NCBI GenBank assembly: GCA_045110475.1
Contig: JBGCGC010000040.1
Location: 38,098 to 102,097 of the forward strand
From: Granulosicoccus sp045110475
GTDB lineage: Bacteria > Pseudomonadota > Gammaproteobacteria > Granulosicoccales > Granulosicoccaceae
Direction of reading: 5' to 3'
Length of the DNA stretch: 64,000 nt
The translations under genes were made by a program, and so were the position numbers. The number at the start of each line of letters is the position of its first letter. Positions within the stretch are counted from its first letter, which is position 1. Under the pieces are notes generated by a model. The model searched no databases and was not told where the DNA came from. It saw only the letters and a program-made list of their open reading frames with translations. This document shows, one piece after another, positions 53,654 to 63,760 of the stretch.

Positions 53654-56431
53654 CTAGTTTGCGCCTATCGTAAATTGTTGTACCAGTTGCTGCAGCTCGC
53701 TGGATACATCCGACAAACCGGTGGCCGCCTGCTTTATGTCTTCTGAGGCCTTCTGGCTGGAGCTGGCTTTGTCGGACACCACATTGATGACTTCGGTTAT
53801 CGACTCGGTTTCTGTCGAGGTGGTTGAAATTGCTCTGCTAATATCGTCTGAAATAATTTTCTGCGCCTCAATTTCAGAGGTGATTGTTGTTTGCGTATCG
53901 TTGATCTGACCAATAATACTGCCTATGTCTTCGATTGCGGATACCGCAGAGCCTGTATCTGCCTGAATTTCGCAAATACGTGTTTCAATCTGCTCGGTCG
54001 CTTTCGCCGTTTCCTTTGCAAGTTCCTTGACTTCATTGGCAACGACTGCGAAACCCTTGCCGGCCTCGCCCGCTCTTGCTGCTTCAATCGTTGCGTTCAG
54101 TGCCAGCAGATTGGTTTGCTCGGCGATGCTCGTTATCACCTTGATAACAGAGCCTATTCCAGCGCTGCTTTCAGCGAGTTTTCTGATAGTGATATCTGTT
54201 GTATTGGCAAGTGATACTGCTCGTTGAGCGACTTGTTCGGCCTCTGATGTGTTGTCAGAGATGCCTAACATGGAAGTGTTCATCCGGGAAGTTGAGCTCA
54301 CTACCTTTCCTACATTGGCTTCTACGTTTGCTGCCAATCCAGCAGCCTCCTTTGCACTGCCAGCGCTCGAAATTGCCATATCGTTTACATCAACGGACAA
54401 TGCATTCAATGAGCTGGATGCTGATGATAGCTGTGCCGCGTTGTCGCCAATTTTTGCCATACTTTCTCTGAACGCAGACAACAGTTTGGCCAATGCTCTG
54501 GCCATCTGTCCGGCAAGGTCATCGCCTCCCTGATCGATGGGGTGATTCAGATTGCCATTTGCCGCTGCGCTAACCGCAACCAGAAGCTTATCGACGTTTT
54601 TCTGAAGTGCCTCTGCTTCCATCTGTTGCTTGTGTGATATTTCCTGCTCACGTTGCAGTTGTTCAACTTCCTTGCGCTGATTTAGTCTTTCAAGTTCCTG
54701 TTGTTTCTGTTGCTGCTCCAAACGCTGTTGTTCCAGTTCCTCCTGTTTGATCCGCATTGTTTCAGCTTCTAATGCATTGTTTCTGAAGACGTCGACCGTA
54801 TTCGCCAGGAGTGAGAGTTCATCCTTACCGTCGTTAGACACCGATACATTAAAATTGCCGTTCGCCAGTGATCGAAGAGCATCTATCGTTTTAAGAAGTC
54901 TGTCGATAATATTTCTGGATACCAGTAACCAGTAGACGAGAACTGTTAACACAATGCTTGTCAACGAAACGATGATCAACATCCAGACGCTTTTAGATAT
55001 CAGGGTCAAAACCTGATCTCCAGCTTCATGTGTTGATTGCTTGATTAGCTCAACGTCGTTAACCAGCTGCTCTATCATGTCAACTCGCGTTGCGCTCAGG
55101 CTTTCCATTATCGACTTTACCTCTGCTTTTAGTGCAATGGAATCCTCGTGCAAGTTAAAGATGCCGGTGTTGCCAGTTGTAGACTGCAACAGTTTTTCGA
55201 TGGGCGCTTTAAATGTGTCAAAGTTTTCTACCTGCTCGATCTGCGGAAGAATCTCCTTGACGACATCTCTTGCTGTTGCAAATCGCTGGTAAAGTGCACT
55301 CAAATTGGGGCCTCTGGCATCAGGTACCTGCGCGAGCACACCACCAATCGTGTTCATTTCAGCGCGCAGTTGAATTAGATTAACCAGTCGCTTGGTTCCT
55401 GCGTCCATTAATTGGGGTAATGATCGGGTTATGCTTTTGTTAAGTCGCTTGCCAGTCATGGTGAATATCGCACGACTGGCATCTATTGCCGGATCAAGGG
55501 TATTGAAAATCAATCGCCGAGCATCCCTGACTGATGCAACCAACGCTGTTCTTGTCTGATTGTCCAGTGGCAGGTACGGTGGTTTGTAGATACCGTTTTC
55601 ATCGGTTATTGTGTTTCGGAGAACGTCTAGCTGCTGGTCAATAATGTCAATGCGCGATATATATTTTGAGTTTAGCTCTTCGCGATAAAGGTTCATTATT
55701 CTCAAACCCGGAATCAACTCGCCAATGTCAGAGTCAATTTGTTCGCTGGTGTTTACATTTAACGAACTCAACAACGTTGAGGAAATATCCGCAACCTGTA
55801 CTTTCAGCCTGAGAGCATTGAACATTGCTCCAAGATGTTCGTTAAGCATGGAGTCAACCAGTGTGGCGTTTTTTACGAAAGCGTCGTCTGCTAGCGCAAC
55901 AAATTGGCTTGACTCGCCAGCGATGACTGTCTGTAAGGTCTTGTCTATATCGTATTGAAGATCCACTGCCCGTTTGAGGTAATCCGTTATTGACGTGCGC
56001 GTGTCTATCAGGCTGGACATGCTGGTGTTGAGGTTGGACAGGTGTGAATGATGACGATCAAATGGAGGAGAGTTGGTGTTTTTTTCTGATAAATTTAACT
56101 GTTGGACAGTCCCGGCATCTGACTGGTCTACGTAGTCAATTTTGTTCTGCTGAAGATCGCTGAGTTTAGTGAACACGATTTCTGAACGTTTAGCCAGCTC
56201 TTGGCGCTGTTCATGTGTTGTGGATGACGCAAGCAGGCTCATGGAATTGGCAAGCTCAGCTCCCAGTTGGCTCATTTCCATCCCTGATGCCATCATGGGT
56301 ACACGCACTCTCGTAATGTCCGTTATGGAGTTCGAGAGTCGCATGAAAGCGGAGTAGCTTATGGCCGACGCGATCAATGTGGTGCTGAGCACCAAAAGAA
56401 AAGCGAGGAGTAGTTTGTATCGAATGCCCAT
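53654..56431 (-). CDS. methyl-accepting chemotaxis protein with large periplasmic sensor
   Basis: A 925-residue chemoreceptor. The first helix (LLLAFLLVLSTTLIASAI) and a second near residue 490 (VWMLIIVSLTSIVLTVLVYW) bracket a sensor of about 450 residues. This is far larger than the usual 4-helix bundle and is helical throughout, like helical bimodular or TorS-type sensors. A HAMP domain and a Gln/Glu coiled coil (EELEQQRLEQQQKQQELERL) follow. The signalling tip has NATIEAARAGEAGKGFAVVA. There is no NWETF-type CheR-binding tail. A binding-protein gene lies 24 bases upstream on the same strand, so binding-protein-mediated sensing is likely. Confidence 0.9.
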   Translation of the reverse strand: MGIRYKLLLAFLLVLSTTLIASAISYSAFMRLSNSITDITRVRVPMMASGMEMSQLGAELANSMSLLASSTTHEQRQELAKRSEIVFTKLSDLQQNKIDYVDQSDAGTVQQLNLSEKNTNSPPFDRHHSHLSNLNTSMSSLIDTRTSITDYLKRAVDLQYDIDKTLQTVIAGESSQFVALADDAFVKNATLVDSMLNEHLGAMFNALRLKVQVADISSTLLSSLNVNTSEQIDSDIGELIPGLRIMNLYREELNSKYISRIDIIDQQLDVLRNTITDENGIYKPPYLPLDNQTRTALVASVRDARRLIFNTLDPAIDASRAIFTMTGKRLNKSITRSLPQLMDAGTKRLVNLIQLRAEMNTIGGVLAQVPDARGPNLSALYQRFATARDVVKEILPQIEQVENFDTFKAPIEKLLQSTTGNTGIFNLHEDSIALKAEVKSIMESLSATRVDMIEQLVNDVELIKQSTHEAGDQVLTLISKSVWMLIIVSLTSIVLTVLVYWLLVSRNIIDRLLKTIDALRSLANGNFNVSVSNDGKDELSLLANTVDVFRNNALEAETMRIKQEELEQQRLEQQQKQQELERLNQRKEVEQLQREQEISHKQQMEAEALQKNVDKLLVAVSAAANGNLNHPIDQGGDDLAGQMARALAKLLSAFRESMAKIGDNAAQLSSASSSLNALSVDVNDMAISSAGSAKEAAGLAANVEANVGKVVSSTSRMNTSMLGISDNTSEAEQVAQRAVSLANTTDITIRKLAESSAGIGSVIKVITSIAEQTNLLALNATIEAARAGEAGKGFAVVANEVKELAKETAKATEQIETRICEIQADTGSAVSAIEDIGSIIGQINDTQTTITSEIEAQKIISDDISRAISTTSTETESITEVINVVSDKASSSQKASEDIKQAATGLSDVSSELQQLVQQFTIGAN

Positions 56432-56455
56432 ATGATGTTTCTGCTAGTTGGCCCA

Positions 56456-57748
56456 CTAGAAGGAATAATCTGTATAGTCGACCGCATCAGGATAGAAGGT
56501 GTCAGTAATACCTGTTGTGTGTGCCAGTTGCAGTTTTCCGTTTTCAAGTCTTGAGATGTACTGGTGTCCGAACGTCTGATGTGTCATTCCATTAAACACC
56601 TTTGGGCCTTGTGGAATGTCCAAAGACTGTGGAAAGTAGGTCATCGCCTCGATAGCCTCTATGAGATCTGAGCGATTGGCCTTCGTCTTATAAAACGCGT
56701 CTTGCATGCCGGCCTTGATAATGTTCAACGTCTCCCAGCAGCCATACATGTGACTGAACGTAGCAATATCATGTTGATCAGTTGTTGAGGCTCCATTGAG
56801 ATCAACACTGACAGCCTTCCTGTACTCCAATTCAAATTCTGCTGCCTCCGCCTGGTGATATCGCGGATGACCTTCCCAGAAATAAGTACCTTCAAGAAAT
56901 TCCAGGCCGGGTGTCTGAAGATCTACTGCCTCCAGACTATCGATGAATCCGAATATCTCGGGTCGGTCGTTTTCGTAGTATTGACCGAGCTGCTGGATAA
57001 AAGACATGATGGTGGGTCCCACCATGACGTGATACAGGACGTCTGTGTTTTCCGGTATCTGCTCAAAGTAAGACCTGAATGAGGTTTCCGTAGGAGGTAC
57101 ACCAATTTTTGCAACGATGTTCCCCCCTTGCTGTTCAATTGCTGGGGTGAGGAAGTCTCTGTGGTTGTGTCCGAATGCGTAATCAGGATAGATAATAGCG
57201 ACGTTTTCACCCAGATTGCCGGATATGAACGGTGCCATGGACAGCACCTGACTTCTTACATCGGTCATGCCCGGCTGCAGTACATACCGATTGAATTCGC
57301 CAGCAGCCAGCGAATGCGTTTCAGAGACGATAAAGTACGGAACCTTGAGTTCTCCTGCCACAGGAGCAGAGGCCGCTACTACGTGACTGAACAAGGTGCC
57401 AAAAATAACATCGCATTGGTGTTTGTTGGTTAATAGCCTGACTACGTCTGCACCGCGTACGGGATCGGTTCCATCATCCTCGACGATCAATTCCACCTTT
57501 CTGCCGTTGATGCCACCGTTACTGTTGATTCTGGCAACTGCCGCCTGTGATGTTCGCTCGTACCAACGGCCATAAGAGGCACCAATACCTGTGCGATGTG
57601 CCTGTAGACCAACACGTAGGGGTTCTGATGTTTGCGCGTGACCATACCCTGATAGCGCAGGGAGTAAGCTTGGCGCTGCAAGTGCGGTCGCGCTCTTTGC
57701 AACCGTCTTGCAAAATGTGCGTCGACTATTGGGTGCTGGTTTTTCCAC
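56456..57748 (-). CDS. Tat-exported ABC-type substrate-binding protein (UrtA/amide type)
   Basis: A 430-residue periplasmic binding protein. The N-terminus has the twin-arginine motif SRRTFCKTV (R9-R10). The body has VGLQAHRTGIGASYGRWYE, NSNGGINGRKVELIVEDDG and VIFGTLFSHVVAASAPVAG, typical of the branched-chain amino acid, urea and short-chain amide binding family. No permease or ATPase gene is nearby; the chemoreceptor gene follows after 24 bases. Ligand sensing rather than uptake is therefore the leading idea. The 12-helix membrane protein gene lies upstream. Confidence 0.88.
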   Translation of the reverse strand: MEKPAPNSRRTFCKTVAKSATALAAPSLLPALSGYGHAQTSEPLRVGLQAHRTGIGASYGRWYERTSQAAVARINSNGGINGRKVELIVEDDGTDPVRGADVVRLLTNKHQCDVIFGTLFSHVVAASAPVAGELKVPYFIVSETHSLAAGEFNRYVLQPGMTDVRSQVLSMAPFISGNLGENVAIIYPDYAFGHNHRDFLTPAIEQQGGNIVAKIGVPPTETSFRSYFEQIPENTDVLYHVMVGPTIMSFIQQLGQYYENDRPEIFGFIDSLEAVDLQTPGLEFLEGTYFWEGHPRYHQAEAAEFELEYRKAVSVDLNGASTTDQHDIATFSHMYGCWETLNIIKAGMQDAFYKTKANRSDLIEAIEAMTYFPQSLDIPQGPKVFNGMTHQTFGHQYISRLENGKLQLAHTTGITDTFYPDAVDYTDYSF

Positions 57749-57861
57749 TGTATTTATGTCAGCTTTGAACTCGTGACAGGAAATATATCGACTCTGTGTT
57801 AATTCGCTTGATGGATTAGTGGGTTAGCTCGTTCTTGCAGGGTAAACACGGTCTGTTGTAG

Positions 57862-59352
57862 CTAAAGACGCGCAGAAGACAGCAACCAAAGGCCCAGGTA
57901 GGTATACATCAGCATGAACGCCGCTATTGGTAGCTGTATGAGCACGGTGTTCCGTCGGCTACTATAAAAAGTAGACGCTATCGCATGTGTCAGCATGGCC
58001 GAAAGGACATGCCCCGTAACCACAGCTACGCATTGGCTTAGCCATATTATCTTTACGGTTTCATGATTGGCCAGGAACCCAGCTGACACGTGGTGCGGGT
58101 GTGCGGCTGCGATCGATACAGGGTCCAGATAGTCTCTTGCTATCTGAACGGGATGTATTATCAGCTGTGCAACGTATTGAATGTTAACCATGAGCATGGT
58201 CAGAAAGTGAGCGTAGTGGTATGCGAAGGCTATCGGCAGAACGGCCATGGCCAAGCATGACAACTGTATGATGAAGGTCACTTTCTGGTCTGCAGCATTG
58301 TCACCCCATCGACAAACCAGAGTACGACCTGCCTTTACACATAGTGCGAAACTAACTATCAGCATCAGGTTAAACGCAAGTAAACCGGCTACGTTGTTGA
58401 GTGCGGTTGATGAGCGTCCTTGATAAGCTAGCGGATTGATGCCATTCAGATGTAACCACCAGAACGTCTCGTTAATGCCGTCGAAACTGCCAGAGCCAAG
58501 CGTAAGCAAACAAAATATTCCTAAACTGATTGAGGGGGTTTTATTTCTGAGGAGTTTCCATCCCGGGTAGCCGATACATAGCTTCTCACGGTGTCTTCCT
58601 ACAGGGGCCAGAAGGCTGAGCAAGCGCATGAATACGGTAAAAAATTCACACTGAGACAACCATGATTGTCGCCCGAAAACAAACAGGCCCGTAATGGTAA
58701 TAACGGAGTATATCGTTAGCGCGGTTGCCAGACGATTGGGGTTGTCAGGTGCCAGATCTGCCAGGTAAAAAGTAAAGAAACAGAGAAACAGAAAACCTGC
58801 AGGCCAGACGCCAACAGATTCAGGGAGTTGATAGTATGGGCGGTCAGTTTTGTAAAACAATTGATGCAGGCCAGCCCAGGGATTTATTCGTTGCCAGACA
58901 TCGCCGATCACGCCTTGCACCAATGTCAAGCCCACCCAGAAAACTGTCCAGAAAAACAGGGGCAAAGCGTTTCTGAGAGGATCGGGGTTGCCGAAGTATC
59001 CGGCATACAACAGTAAAAGCAACGCGGTGAATGAGATGAACCCTGTGGTGTGATTCATATCAGTATTGCTACGGGGTATCGGTAACCGTATCGGCGTGGA
59101 CCAATAGGATGTAACCGTTGCTGGCAGTATGGATACCAGAACCATCGTCGCCGCAACGGCTATGAGGCCTGAGCTGATATACATGTTTGTTGGCAGAAGA
59201 AGCACATACCCACTTTCAGATACATGTGCCCTGACATCTGCTGATGCACCTAGTAAAACTGCCAGTATCAGCCGTGAACTTATTCGATACACCTGTGAGC
59301 CTGATCCAGTCGCATCAAGATAGATGGCGTTGGGTAGCAAGTTTATTGCCAC
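57862..59352 (-). CDS. polytopic membrane protein resembling FedB-type fenitrothion hydrolases
   Basis: A 496-residue protein with about 12 hydrophobic helices. The N-terminal ADVRAHVSESGYVLLLPTNMY matches my memory of membrane proteins annotated after FedB of Burkholderia, but that annotation is loose and the true job in marine bacteria is unknown. Histidines cluster late (FAYHYAHFLTMLM, AAHPHHVSAGF, TGHVLSAMLTHAIAS), so metal binding is possible. It sits 113 bases upstream of the binding-protein gene in the same direction. I would treat the hydrolase name as a family label only. Confidence 0.65.
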   Translation of the reverse strand: MAINLLPNAIYLDATGSGSQVYRISSRLILAVLLGASADVRAHVSESGYVLLLPTNMYISSGLIAVAATMVLVSILPATVTSYWSTPIRLPIPRSNTDMNHTTGFISFTALLLLLYAGYFGNPDPLRNALPLFFWTVFWVGLTLVQGVIGDVWQRINPWAGLHQLFYKTDRPYYQLPESVGVWPAGFLFLCFFTFYLADLAPDNPNRLATALTIYSVITITGLFVFGRQSWLSQCEFFTVFMRLLSLLAPVGRHREKLCIGYPGWKLLRNKTPSISLGIFCLLTLGSGSFDGINETFWWLHLNGINPLAYQGRSSTALNNVAGLLAFNLMLIVSFALCVKAGRTLVCRWGDNAADQKVTFIIQLSCLAMAVLPIAFAYHYAHFLTMLMVNIQYVAQLIIHPVQIARDYLDPVSIAAAHPHHVSAGFLANHETVKIIWLSQCVAVVTGHVLSAMLTHAIASTFYSSRRNTVLIQLPIAAFMLMYTYLGLWLLSSARL

Positions 59353-59808
59353 AGGTATTTAGGGCTTTTGATGTTATGCGAATGAACAGGGCTAGGCCAG
59401 TGCCAAATTCCCTTTTGGCTTCGGGCATAAAAACTTACTGGCTTATGAAAATTCTCTCTACTGACTGTTGCAATGGAATTTCGTATTTGTGTGGCGGCGA
59501 AAGCCCGTATCCGTTATTCAGGATTCGCTTTTTTGTATCTGACTGATGAGTTCATACAGATGTTGCCGATTTGCCAGCGTACGAATGATGCTGTTGTTTT
59601 GTTTTTCTAGCTTGTATTCTATATTTCCATGGTATTCAATTTAGCGCACAGAGGCTACGCTTGACGATACTGAAATTCGATAATTTTAAACGGCTGTCCT
59701 ACAGCCTTAGCCGTCAAACAACCCGGTATCCTGGACGAATGATTAGCCAGAACTGATAAGATTATTCTGGTTACCAATATATTGTTAATAACCTGGTTGG
59801 AGATCCTC
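59353..59808. other. intergenic region, nothing recognised
   Basis: 456 AT-rich bases between a divergent pair of genes. I see no supported gene, RNA or clear repeat. Promoters for both neighbours should lie here, but no confident elements were found. Confidence 0.5.
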
Positions 59809-60342
59809 GTGTCACTTGAAAATAACTTTCAGCTTATGGCTGAATATAATCAATGGATGAATGAAAAATTGTATGAAGTATCATCTACTTTACCAGAGGA
59901 CGGTATTGCTGCTGACAGAGGTGCGTTCTTTAAATCGATTTTAGGTACTCTCAATCACATACTCGTCGCAGACACAATTTGGCTTAAACGGTTTTTAAGT
60001 CATCCAGCGCGTTTCACCTCGCTGGAATTTCTACAGTCAACAGATAACCCCAAGGCACTTGCAGAAATACTGTATTCGGATTTTTCTCAGCTGCGGCAGG
60101 CTCGTCAGTCAATGGATGCCTCAATTATAGAGTTTGTCCATCAGGCAAAAGAATCAGACTATGAATATCATCTGCCATACAGAAACACACAGGGAAATCC
60201 TTACTGCAAGAAGTTCGGATTGTTAGTGCATCACTTTTTCAACCATCAAACACATCACCGTGGACAGTTGACTGTGCTCCTTAGTCAGGCAGGGCTGGAT
60301 TTTGGATCAACAGATTTGTTGGGTAAGATACCAGGGGTGTAG
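59809..60342 (+). CDS. DinB/DfsB-fold metal-dependent family protein
   Basis: A 177-residue four-helix protein of the DinB fold (not polymerase IV). The metal histidines are in NHILVADTIW and in HHFFNHQTHHRGQ, the family's classic end. Members include thiol-dependent transferases and many of unknown use. The GTG at 59809 is chosen because TTGGAG precedes it and the domain begins a few residues later; the longer frame from 59782 has no such site. AT-rich codon use sets it apart from genes before 57 kb, suggesting an acquired region. Confidence 0.87.
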   Translation: MSLENNFQLMAEYNQWMNEKLYEVSSTLPEDGIAADRGAFFKSILGTLNHILVADTIWLKRFLSHPARFTSLEFLQSTDNPKALAEILYSDFSQLRQARQSMDASIIEFVHQAKESDYEYHLPYRNTQGNPYCKKFGLLVHHFFNHQTHHRGQLTVLLSQAGLDFGSTDLLGKIPGV

Positions 60343-60823
60343 AGCCACTGATAGTTGCGATACAGTGTTTATAAATCGCCGGGATTGATCTGAGTTTTGC
60401 TCTGGAGAGAAGGTAAGAGAAAAATTAACTTTGCGTTAATCTGAAATTTTTTTCTAGAGCAACAACTTTGGGTGTAAAGAGTCTACCGGTGGCGAGGTTC
60501 AACGTTGTTGTTCTATTCAACTGCTATTTTTAGATCCTCAGTAAACCACCTTGTGCTAATTGTTGGACGTTAACGAGACAAATATATCGTCAACTGTCCC
60601 AGCTACCTGAATAGGTTTATATCCATTGGGGTTGCTAATCTAATCTGTAGGCATCCTATCTAAGTGCCCAAAAATCTTGTATCCAATCGTTCCTCAGTAC
60701 ACTTGCCATCCACGACAGTTACTCGATATGCAGCGGCGTCTCTCTGAGATGAGACGGTTTCTACATAGTCAGATCCGTGAAAGTGAATCGCTGCCTTGTC
60801 ATCAGCAGCAAGAACTACTATTC
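60343..60823. other. intergenic region with one imperfect inverted repeat
   Basis: 481 bases between convergent genes. AGAGCAACAAC (60456-60466) faces GTTGTTGTTCT (60504-60514), ten of eleven bases paired, 37 bases apart. No gene is supported. It may help end transcription from either side, but no T-run fits. Confidence 0.45.
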
Positions 60824-61207
60824 TCATTCGGACCGTTCTTCAAAGGCAGTACCTTGGTGAAACCTCAATTGCCAACCTTCTGCGTGCCTAGACCAGATCG
60901 AAGACCTATGCGCCTTTTCGACTATGTTGTCGTACGTAACCTCGCTATCGTATGTGACCTGGGCTACGTCGGTTGTTAACAGACGAATAGCCAAATTTGG
61001 CAATGGCATTACTGCGTCAATGGTGCCTGTTGTGTGTGCAAGACATGCTTCCCGACTGTGAATTCGCCCTGATCTACCAAACTCAAAGAAGTCAGCCGAA
61101 AATACTTTCTCCATGTATTTCTGATCAAACCTTGTTTCAGCTATCCATAGCTCTTCCTCAAGTCGTTTAAGGATTGCGCGATCAGTCTCAGATATTTCGT
61201 CGTCCAT
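60824..61207 (-). CDS. DUF4440/SnoaL-like NTF2-fold protein
   Basis: A 127-residue cone-shaped-fold protein: ISETDRAILKRLEEELWIAE, KVFSADFFEFGRSGRIHSRE and SIWSRHAEGWQLRFHQGTAF are typical of DUF4440. Such small proteins bind hydrophobic ligands or act as simple enzymes; the true substrate is unknown. It is isolated, converging on the DinB-fold gene across about 480 bases. It belongs to the AT-richer end of the window. Confidence 0.82.
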   Translation of the reverse strand: MDDEISETDRAILKRLEEELWIAETRFDQKYMEKVFSADFFEFGRSGRIHSREACLAHTTGTIDAVMPLPNLAIRLLTTDVAQVTYDSEVTYDNIVEKAHRSSIWSRHAEGWQLRFHQGTAFEERSE

Positions 61208-61426
61208 ATTGTGTCTACCGTTGGATGAGCGTGTCAGTATGAATACTGACTGAATTTCATATTCAGTGCAATCAGGACAGGGCTGGTTAAAAGTTGGTAA
61301 TGGACAGCGGCTGGTGAAAATACATTGATCACGGAATATGCTGTCTGAAAATTATAGCTATGTGTTGTATTCCAGAGACATCGATAACCACCTCTCCCAA
61401 TCAAACAGAAGCCAGAAGAAGACGAC

Positions 61427-61915
61427 TTAGAAATATTCTATTGCATTAAAATCATGCGCGCGGTCATCTGCTTTTTTTCCGACCCTTCGCATAAGACTTT
61501 TGTGCTTTATTACAGCAGCAAACCGCAACTTCTCATAGAACAGCCTATTAATATCTGAAAATAAGTAGAAAGGTGACTTCTTATGTAAACCCGGTGTATC
61601 AATAACGTGTTGAATGAGTTTGTGCGCCAGCCCAGTCTTACGCAGACTTGGTAGGGTTGCAACAGAGCCGATTCCATATGATCCGCCCGGAAGGTTGAAC
61701 CTGTTTTCATAGATGATTAGCGCTGACACAACCACGCTTTTCTTTTCCAGGACATGCCATGTGCCTTGTTGATATTTTTCGCTAGTTTGACAGTTTTTCA
61801 GATACGCCTCAGTGGATAGGCCATCGGCCCAAGCGTCATAGCCCAGCATGAAGATTTCATCCATTTTGGACGATTCTGATTTTCCTACTGTATATTCAAG
61901 AACGAACTCTGTCAT
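61427..61915 (-). CDS. GNAT acetyltransferase
   Basis: A 162-residue acetyltransferase. It has YGIGSVATLPSLRKTGLAHKLIQHVI, in which RKTGLA is a slightly altered acyl-CoA loop, and PFYLFSDINRLFYEKLRF as the late helix and strand. The substrate is unknown. It is separated by more than 200 bases from both neighbours. A nearby imperfect direct repeat (GGACAG-GGCTGGT and GGACAGCGGCTGGT, 61275-61320) lies between it and the DUF4440 gene. Confidence 0.83.
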   Translation of the reverse strand: MTEFVLEYTVGKSESSKMDEIFMLGYDAWADGLSTEAYLKNCQTSEKYQQGTWHVLEKKSVVVSALIIYENRFNLPGGSYGIGSVATLPSLRKTGLAHKLIQHVIDTPGLHKKSPFYLFSDINRLFYEKLRFAAVIKHKSLMRRVGKKADDRAHDFNAIEYF

Positions 61916-62005
61916 GCTTACATCCCTCTAGCCTGAATGGCGCTTACTTAAGTTGCAAGCATTTGTATATATGAGAAAAAGGCTGGCTCGACTACTACGC
62001 TTTGG

Positions 62006-62272
62006 GTGTCAAGATCCATCCACGGTAATCGAGAACCAGCCATGTACAACTGTAGCGGACGCCAACGTGATCAGCAACTTCAATCTGTAGCCAATATATG
62101 CCATCACGCGGATTCAACGACGATTTTCAATGCACTCACTGACGAGATCATGTTCGATAGGGTGGAGTCATTACAGCCTGAGTATCGGGAGCGCTTATAC
62201 ACACCAACTATCAGTCAGTGTGCCCGCGTGCCCCACTGGCAGTTCAGCCGTGGGATGTTAAATGTTCGCTAA
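62006..62272 (+). pseudogene. remnant of an IS4-type transposase N-terminus
   Basis: The frame encodes FNALTDEIMFDRVESLQPEY..RERLYTPT, close to the opening of many IS4-family transposases ('VxxLLPEHRERLFPPT'). The expected next part, with the DDE residues, is missing and the frame ends after 88 residues. The 3' end overlaps the phosphotransferase gene on the other strand. No terminal inverted repeats or target-site copies were found, so only a decayed fragment is left. It supports past insertion in this region. Confidence 0.55.
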
Positions 62273-63220
62273 CATTTTCTTTATCTTGCCAACATTGTGT
62301 TTGATGAATTCAGGATCACTTTCGCTGTGTCCAAAATCATCAGAGTTACCCATAATTAGTGCCATCCACGAAAGTTGACGGACTACTACATACACATCCA
62401 CTAGTGCCATGTCATCAGCTGAAATTTTGCGAATTGTATTATAGCCATCAAGAAACATCGTCCAGAGTTCCTTTTCATTGTGATCACCCAATATTCCCCA
62501 TTTAAAGGTGGCTAGCTCAAATACGCGAAGTCCATAACCGCAGCAATCAAAATCAAAATGAGTCAAAGCGCCGTTATCGTAATGTACGTTGCAGCCGTGG
62601 CAGTCCCCATGACAAAACCCTGCATCTAACGCACTCACATTACCGTTGCTCAAGATACGGTTGAGATCGACCGCTGTATCCTGCAAATACTTACGCTCTG
62701 CTGGCATTTCTGTGCAGAAGGGGATAATTGTTTCAAGCGACGTATTCAGAAGATACTCGCGTTCAAGTGTTGGTCGAGTGTATTGGGTTTCAAAACCTGT
62801 GGAGAGGTTATGCACTTCCGCAATCGACTTTCCAAACAAACGCGCAGACTCTGCATTGTCATAATCAAGCTCTGATCCTTCGGCGTGCGTTGTTATAATC
62901 ACATATCGCATTCCCTCTGGAGCTTGAATTTCTGTGATATAGCCACCTTCGTGTTTTTCTATTGGAAAAGCTACCTTTGCACCCAGCGTGCTTAGATAAT
63001 TTAAAGCAGAAATTTCAAAGTTGATTTCATGCCTATGGCGTAGCTTATGGCGGTATACACGCAAAGAATATTTTTCATCAGGAGTATGAATCTGGTAAGT
63101 ATCATTGATTCCACGTTGCCAGAATAGGCATGTTGTAGGATTAACGATTTTGTACTCCGGTACCACCTTCGACAGAAGTTCCTCTGCGCTAACTGTTGAA
63201 TAGCTTGCTCCAATTTTCAT
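62258..63220 (-). CDS. aminoglycoside phosphotransferase-like kinase (APH/choline kinase fold)
   Basis: A 320-residue kinase-fold protein. The catalytic loop is FCHGDCHGCNVHYDNG, with the aspartate in HGD. The metal loop is FDFDCCGYGLRVFEL. The ATP side begins FWQRGINDTYQIHTPDEKYSLRVY. Relatives include homoserine kinase ThrB of the SrkA/YihE type and choline kinase-like enzymes as well as antibiotic kinases. Drug resistance should not be assumed. It lies alone in the accessory end of the window, beside the transposase remnant. Confidence 0.84.
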   Translation of the reverse strand: MKIGASYSTVSAEELLSKVVPEYKIVNPTTCLFWQRGINDTYQIHTPDEKYSLRVYRHKLRHRHEINFEISALNYLSTLGAKVAFPIEKHEGGYITEIQAPEGMRYVIITTHAEGSELDYDNAESARLFGKSIAEVHNLSTGFETQYTRPTLEREYLLNTSLETIIPFCTEMPAERKYLQDTAVDLNRILSNGNVSALDAGFCHGDCHGCNVHYDNGALTHFDFDCCGYGLRVFELATFKWGILGDHNEKELWTMFLDGYNTIRKISADDMALVDVYVVVRQLSWMALIMGNSDDFGHSESDPEFIKHNVGKIKKMLANI

Positions 63221-63760
63221 AGTTTTTTATCGCTGAATTTGTATCGGCATGGAACTATTTGAAGTTTGCCGTACTGCTTTACTACAGCTTACCATTATCT
63301 CAACCTTCAACCACCGAGTGTCCGTGAACGTGCCAAACAGGTCGAGATAAATATCGTGCTTGCCATCAGGAGTGCTATTGACTCAACCCAAGACGATCAC
63401 AGGACTATATGTGCTGACCTGTACATCCGGTCCTCAATCAGTTGCTTTTGTTATCACTAACTGACGCATCTGAGCTTTCCCTCCAATATTCAGACCCTTT
63501 CTTGTAGCGCTAATAAATTTACCGCTAGCGGTTCCGCAGTTGACGTCAACGCTCCTTGATTCTTTCCAGAATGTGTTGAAATAAGGGGTGTTTCTGCCCT
63601 TCGCTGATGGCCTCTGTGTGTCCACAGAAAAATGCTGCAATGTTTGTGAAATCTGGTGTGGTATCACATGACAGTGGCGCAATCGCGATGGGGTCAAATT
63701 ACAGCTTCATCGTAATGTAAAAGTTCCGTTTCAACGGTTCAGCTGTACCTTTTTGCCGAC
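63221..63760. other. gene-poor stretch
   Basis: 540 bases with no supported gene. A few short frames have no recognisable family. The segment ending ATGGGGTCAAATTACA near 63690-63705 resembles the edge of decayed mobile elements, but I cannot back this with a partner repeat. Confidence 0.4.

Noticed and set aside
60456..60514. Integron attC-like inverted repeat
   Set aside because: The core GTTRRRY is not matched and neighbouring genes converge, unlike cassette arrays.
62258..63220. Calling the kinase-fold gene an antibiotic-resistance enzyme
   Set aside because: The fold is shared with many metabolic kinases and nothing in the sequence points to a drug substrate.
63434..63697. 87-codon frame on the minus strand
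   Set aside because: No family resemblance, no ribosome site and poor codon pattern.
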